The notes below the pieces were generated by a model that was given only the letters and a program-made list of their open reading frames with translations, did not search any database and was not told where the DNA came from. Shown in pieces: positions 4,788 through 6,001 of a stretch of 6,001 bases of DNA. Source of the stretch: Actinomycetes bacterium (GTDB taxonomy: Bacteria; Actinomycetota; CALGFH01); the NCBI GenBank assembly GCA_030152105.1, contig JASLIH010000227.1:1-6001 (forward strand). The letters are read 5' to 3'. The first letter of the stretch is position 1. Every line of letters starts with the position of its first letter. The translations under genes were made by a program, and so were the position numbers.

Positions 4788-6001
4788 ATGCAGCGCCATC
4801 CCAGCAACAAGGCGAAGTCGGGCCCGCCGCCCGACCGTCCGCCCAGCCCGGCCCCGCCGCCCCCGCCGCGCTGGCGGAGCTGGCTGCTCCCGATCGGGCT
4901 GCTGCTCAGCCTGGTCCTGCTGCTGCTCCCCAACCAGATGCAGGAGGGCCGGGTCACCGACCTGACCTACGCGCCCCAGCTCAAGGACAAGATCGAGGCC
5001 GGCCAGGTCAAGTCGGTCGAGATCGGCTCCGACGGCCACATCGAGGGCGTGCTCACCGACGGGACCAAGTTCAAGTCGTCCTATCCGACCAACCTCCAGG
5101 ACCCCCAGTTCACCAAGCTCCTCAACGACAAGAACGTCGAGGTCAAGGCGGTCGGGCCGCGCACCTCGGTCGGCTCGGTGCTGCTCAGCCTGCTGCCCCT
5201 GCTGGTCTTCATCGCCATCTTCGTCTACCTGGGTCGTTCGGCGCGTCGGCAGTTGGCGGGGATGGGGGGGATTGGTCGTTCCCGGGCCAAGGTGTTCGAC
5301 GCCGAGCGGCCCGACACCACCTTCGCCGACGTCGCCGGCTACGAGGGGGCCAAGCGGGAGGTCAACGAGGTGGTCGATTTCCTGAAGAACCCCGACCGCT
5401 ACCAGCGGGCCGGGGCCGTCGGACCCAAGGGCGTGTTGATGGTCGGCCCGCCGGGGACGGGCAAGACCCTGCTGGCCCGGGCCGTCGCCGGGGAGGCCCA
5501 TGTGCCGTTCATCTCGGTCACCGGCTCCAGCTTTGTGGAGATGTTTGTGGGGGTCGGCGCGGCCCGGGTCCGGGATTTGTTCGCTGAGGCTCGTAAGCGG
5601 GCCCCGTCGATCGTGTTCATCGACGAGATCGACGCCATCGGCCAGCGCCGGGGGGGCCAGTTGGTGTCGAACGATGAGCGCGATCAGACCTTGAACCAGA
5701 TGCTGGCCGAGATGGACGGGTTCGATGTCGCGACCGGGGTGGTGGTGATGGCGGCCACCAACCGGCCCGAGACCCTGGACCCGGCGCTGTTGCGGCCGGG
5801 CCGCTTCGACCGGCAGGTGGTGATTCCGCTGCCGGCCCAGGCCGAGCGGCGGGCGATTCTTCAGGTCCATGTTCGCGGCAAGCAGCTCGGCCCCGACGTG
5901 GAGCTGGACGTGGTCGCCCGCGGCACCCCCGGCTTCTCCGGGGCGGACCTGGCCAACCTGGTCAACGAGGCGGCCATCTTCGCCGTCCGGGCCGGCCGGG
6001 A
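4788..6001 (+). CDS. ftsH: ATP-dependent zinc metalloprotease FtsH (5' part)
   Basis: The first 404 residues of FtsH; the gene continues past the right edge. FtsH is a hexameric AAA+ protease of the cytoplasmic membrane that unfolds and degrades membrane and soluble proteins. In order: a Pro-rich cytoplasmic N-terminus (1-32), a short membrane helix (33-47), an extracytoplasmic domain (about 50-125), a second helix (129-148), then the AAA+ module from about 177. Walker A is GPPGTGKT (220-227), the pore loop MFVGVG (252-257), Walker B VFIDEID (276-282), and the second region of homology [20 protein letters not shown] (323-342) carries the arginine fingers Arg336 and Arg339. The lid begins near 375. 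The HEXXH zinc site and peptidase domain, normally another 200 or more residues, are not in the window. Codon use changes within the gene: codons 149-362 have many more A/T-ending and TTG codons than the parts on either side. Confidence 0.96.
   Translation, partial: MQRHPSNKAKSGPPPDRPPSPAPPPPPRWRSWLLPIGLLLSLVLLLLPNQMQEGRVTDLTYAPQLKDKIEAGQVKSVEIGSDGHIEGVLTDGTKFKSSYPTNLQDPQFTKLLNDKNVEVKAVGPRTSVGSVLLSLLPLLVFIAIFVYLGRSARRQLAGMGGIGRSRAKVFDAERPDTTFADVAGYEGAKREVNEVVDFLKNPDRYQRAGAVGPKGVLMVGPPGTGKTLLARAVAGEAHVPFISVTGSSFVEMFVGVGAARVRDLFAEARKRAPSIVFIDEIDAIGQRRGGQLVSNDERDQTLNQMLAEMDGFDVATGVVVMAATNRPETLDPALLRPGRFDRQVVIPLPAQAERRAILQVHVRGKQLGPDVELDVVARGTPGFSGADLANLVNEAAIFAVRAGR

Noticed and set aside
4740..5870. 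A 376-residue minus-strand open frame over ftsH
   Set aside because: It is an antisense shadow of the clear FtsH domains, with Gly/His/Asp/Leu-rich low-complexity composition and no family motifs.
1..6001. A defence system, prophage or transposon
   Set aside because: No transposase, integrase, nuclease, terminal inverted repeats or attachment-site duplication was seen; all six genes belong to housekeeping or envelope-type families or are of unknown function.

Overview
The window is gene-dense, very GC-rich DNA with strong G/C third-position bias. It has actinobacterial-style promoters: TANNNT -10 boxes, some placed so close to an ATG that the transcripts would be leaderless. This suggests a high-GC Actinomycetota chromosome, possibly an uncultured lineage. 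Another high-GC phylum such as Chloroflexota cannot be excluded from sequence alone. I see no mobile element, CRISPR array, tRNA or rRNA.

Layout. (1) 35-1207, plus strand: a complete fold-type I PLP aminotransferase with a likely leaderless start. (2) It converges, with a 3-bp gap, on a minus-strand block. In order of transcription that block is a four-helix membrane protein with a hexapeptide-repeat tail (4049-3270), an orphan CheW-like protein (3184-2750), a flavin-reductase-like FMN protein (2701-2198) and a secreted TolB-type PD40 beta-propeller (2140-1211). (3) A back-to-back promoter region (4050-4156) separates this block from a plus-strand RmlC-like sugar epimerase (4157-4702). (4) After an 85-bp gap come the first 404 residues of the AAA+ membrane protease FtsH (4788 to the window edge). 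Its peptidase domain lies outside the window.

The genes do not form one obvious pathway: metabolism (aminotransferase, flavin reductase), envelope functions (PD40 protein, membrane protein, sugar epimerase), a signalling adaptor and protein quality control. The minus-strand genes have gaps of 48-85 bp that contain structured DNA, so they look like separately tuned units rather than a tight operon.

Most worth a second look: nested inverted repeats upstream of the flavin reductase that pair its Shine-Dalgarno with an anti-Shine-Dalgarno just after the cheW-like stop; a hairpin that partly buries the Shine-Dalgarno of the PD40 gene; a slippage-prone C7G7 tract ahead of an 18-bp-periodic tail that is open in all three frames; a local codon-usage shift inside ftsH; and an RmlC-like protein with Asp at a position that is normally Lys. 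I did not find convincing evidence of a wholly new multi-gene system.
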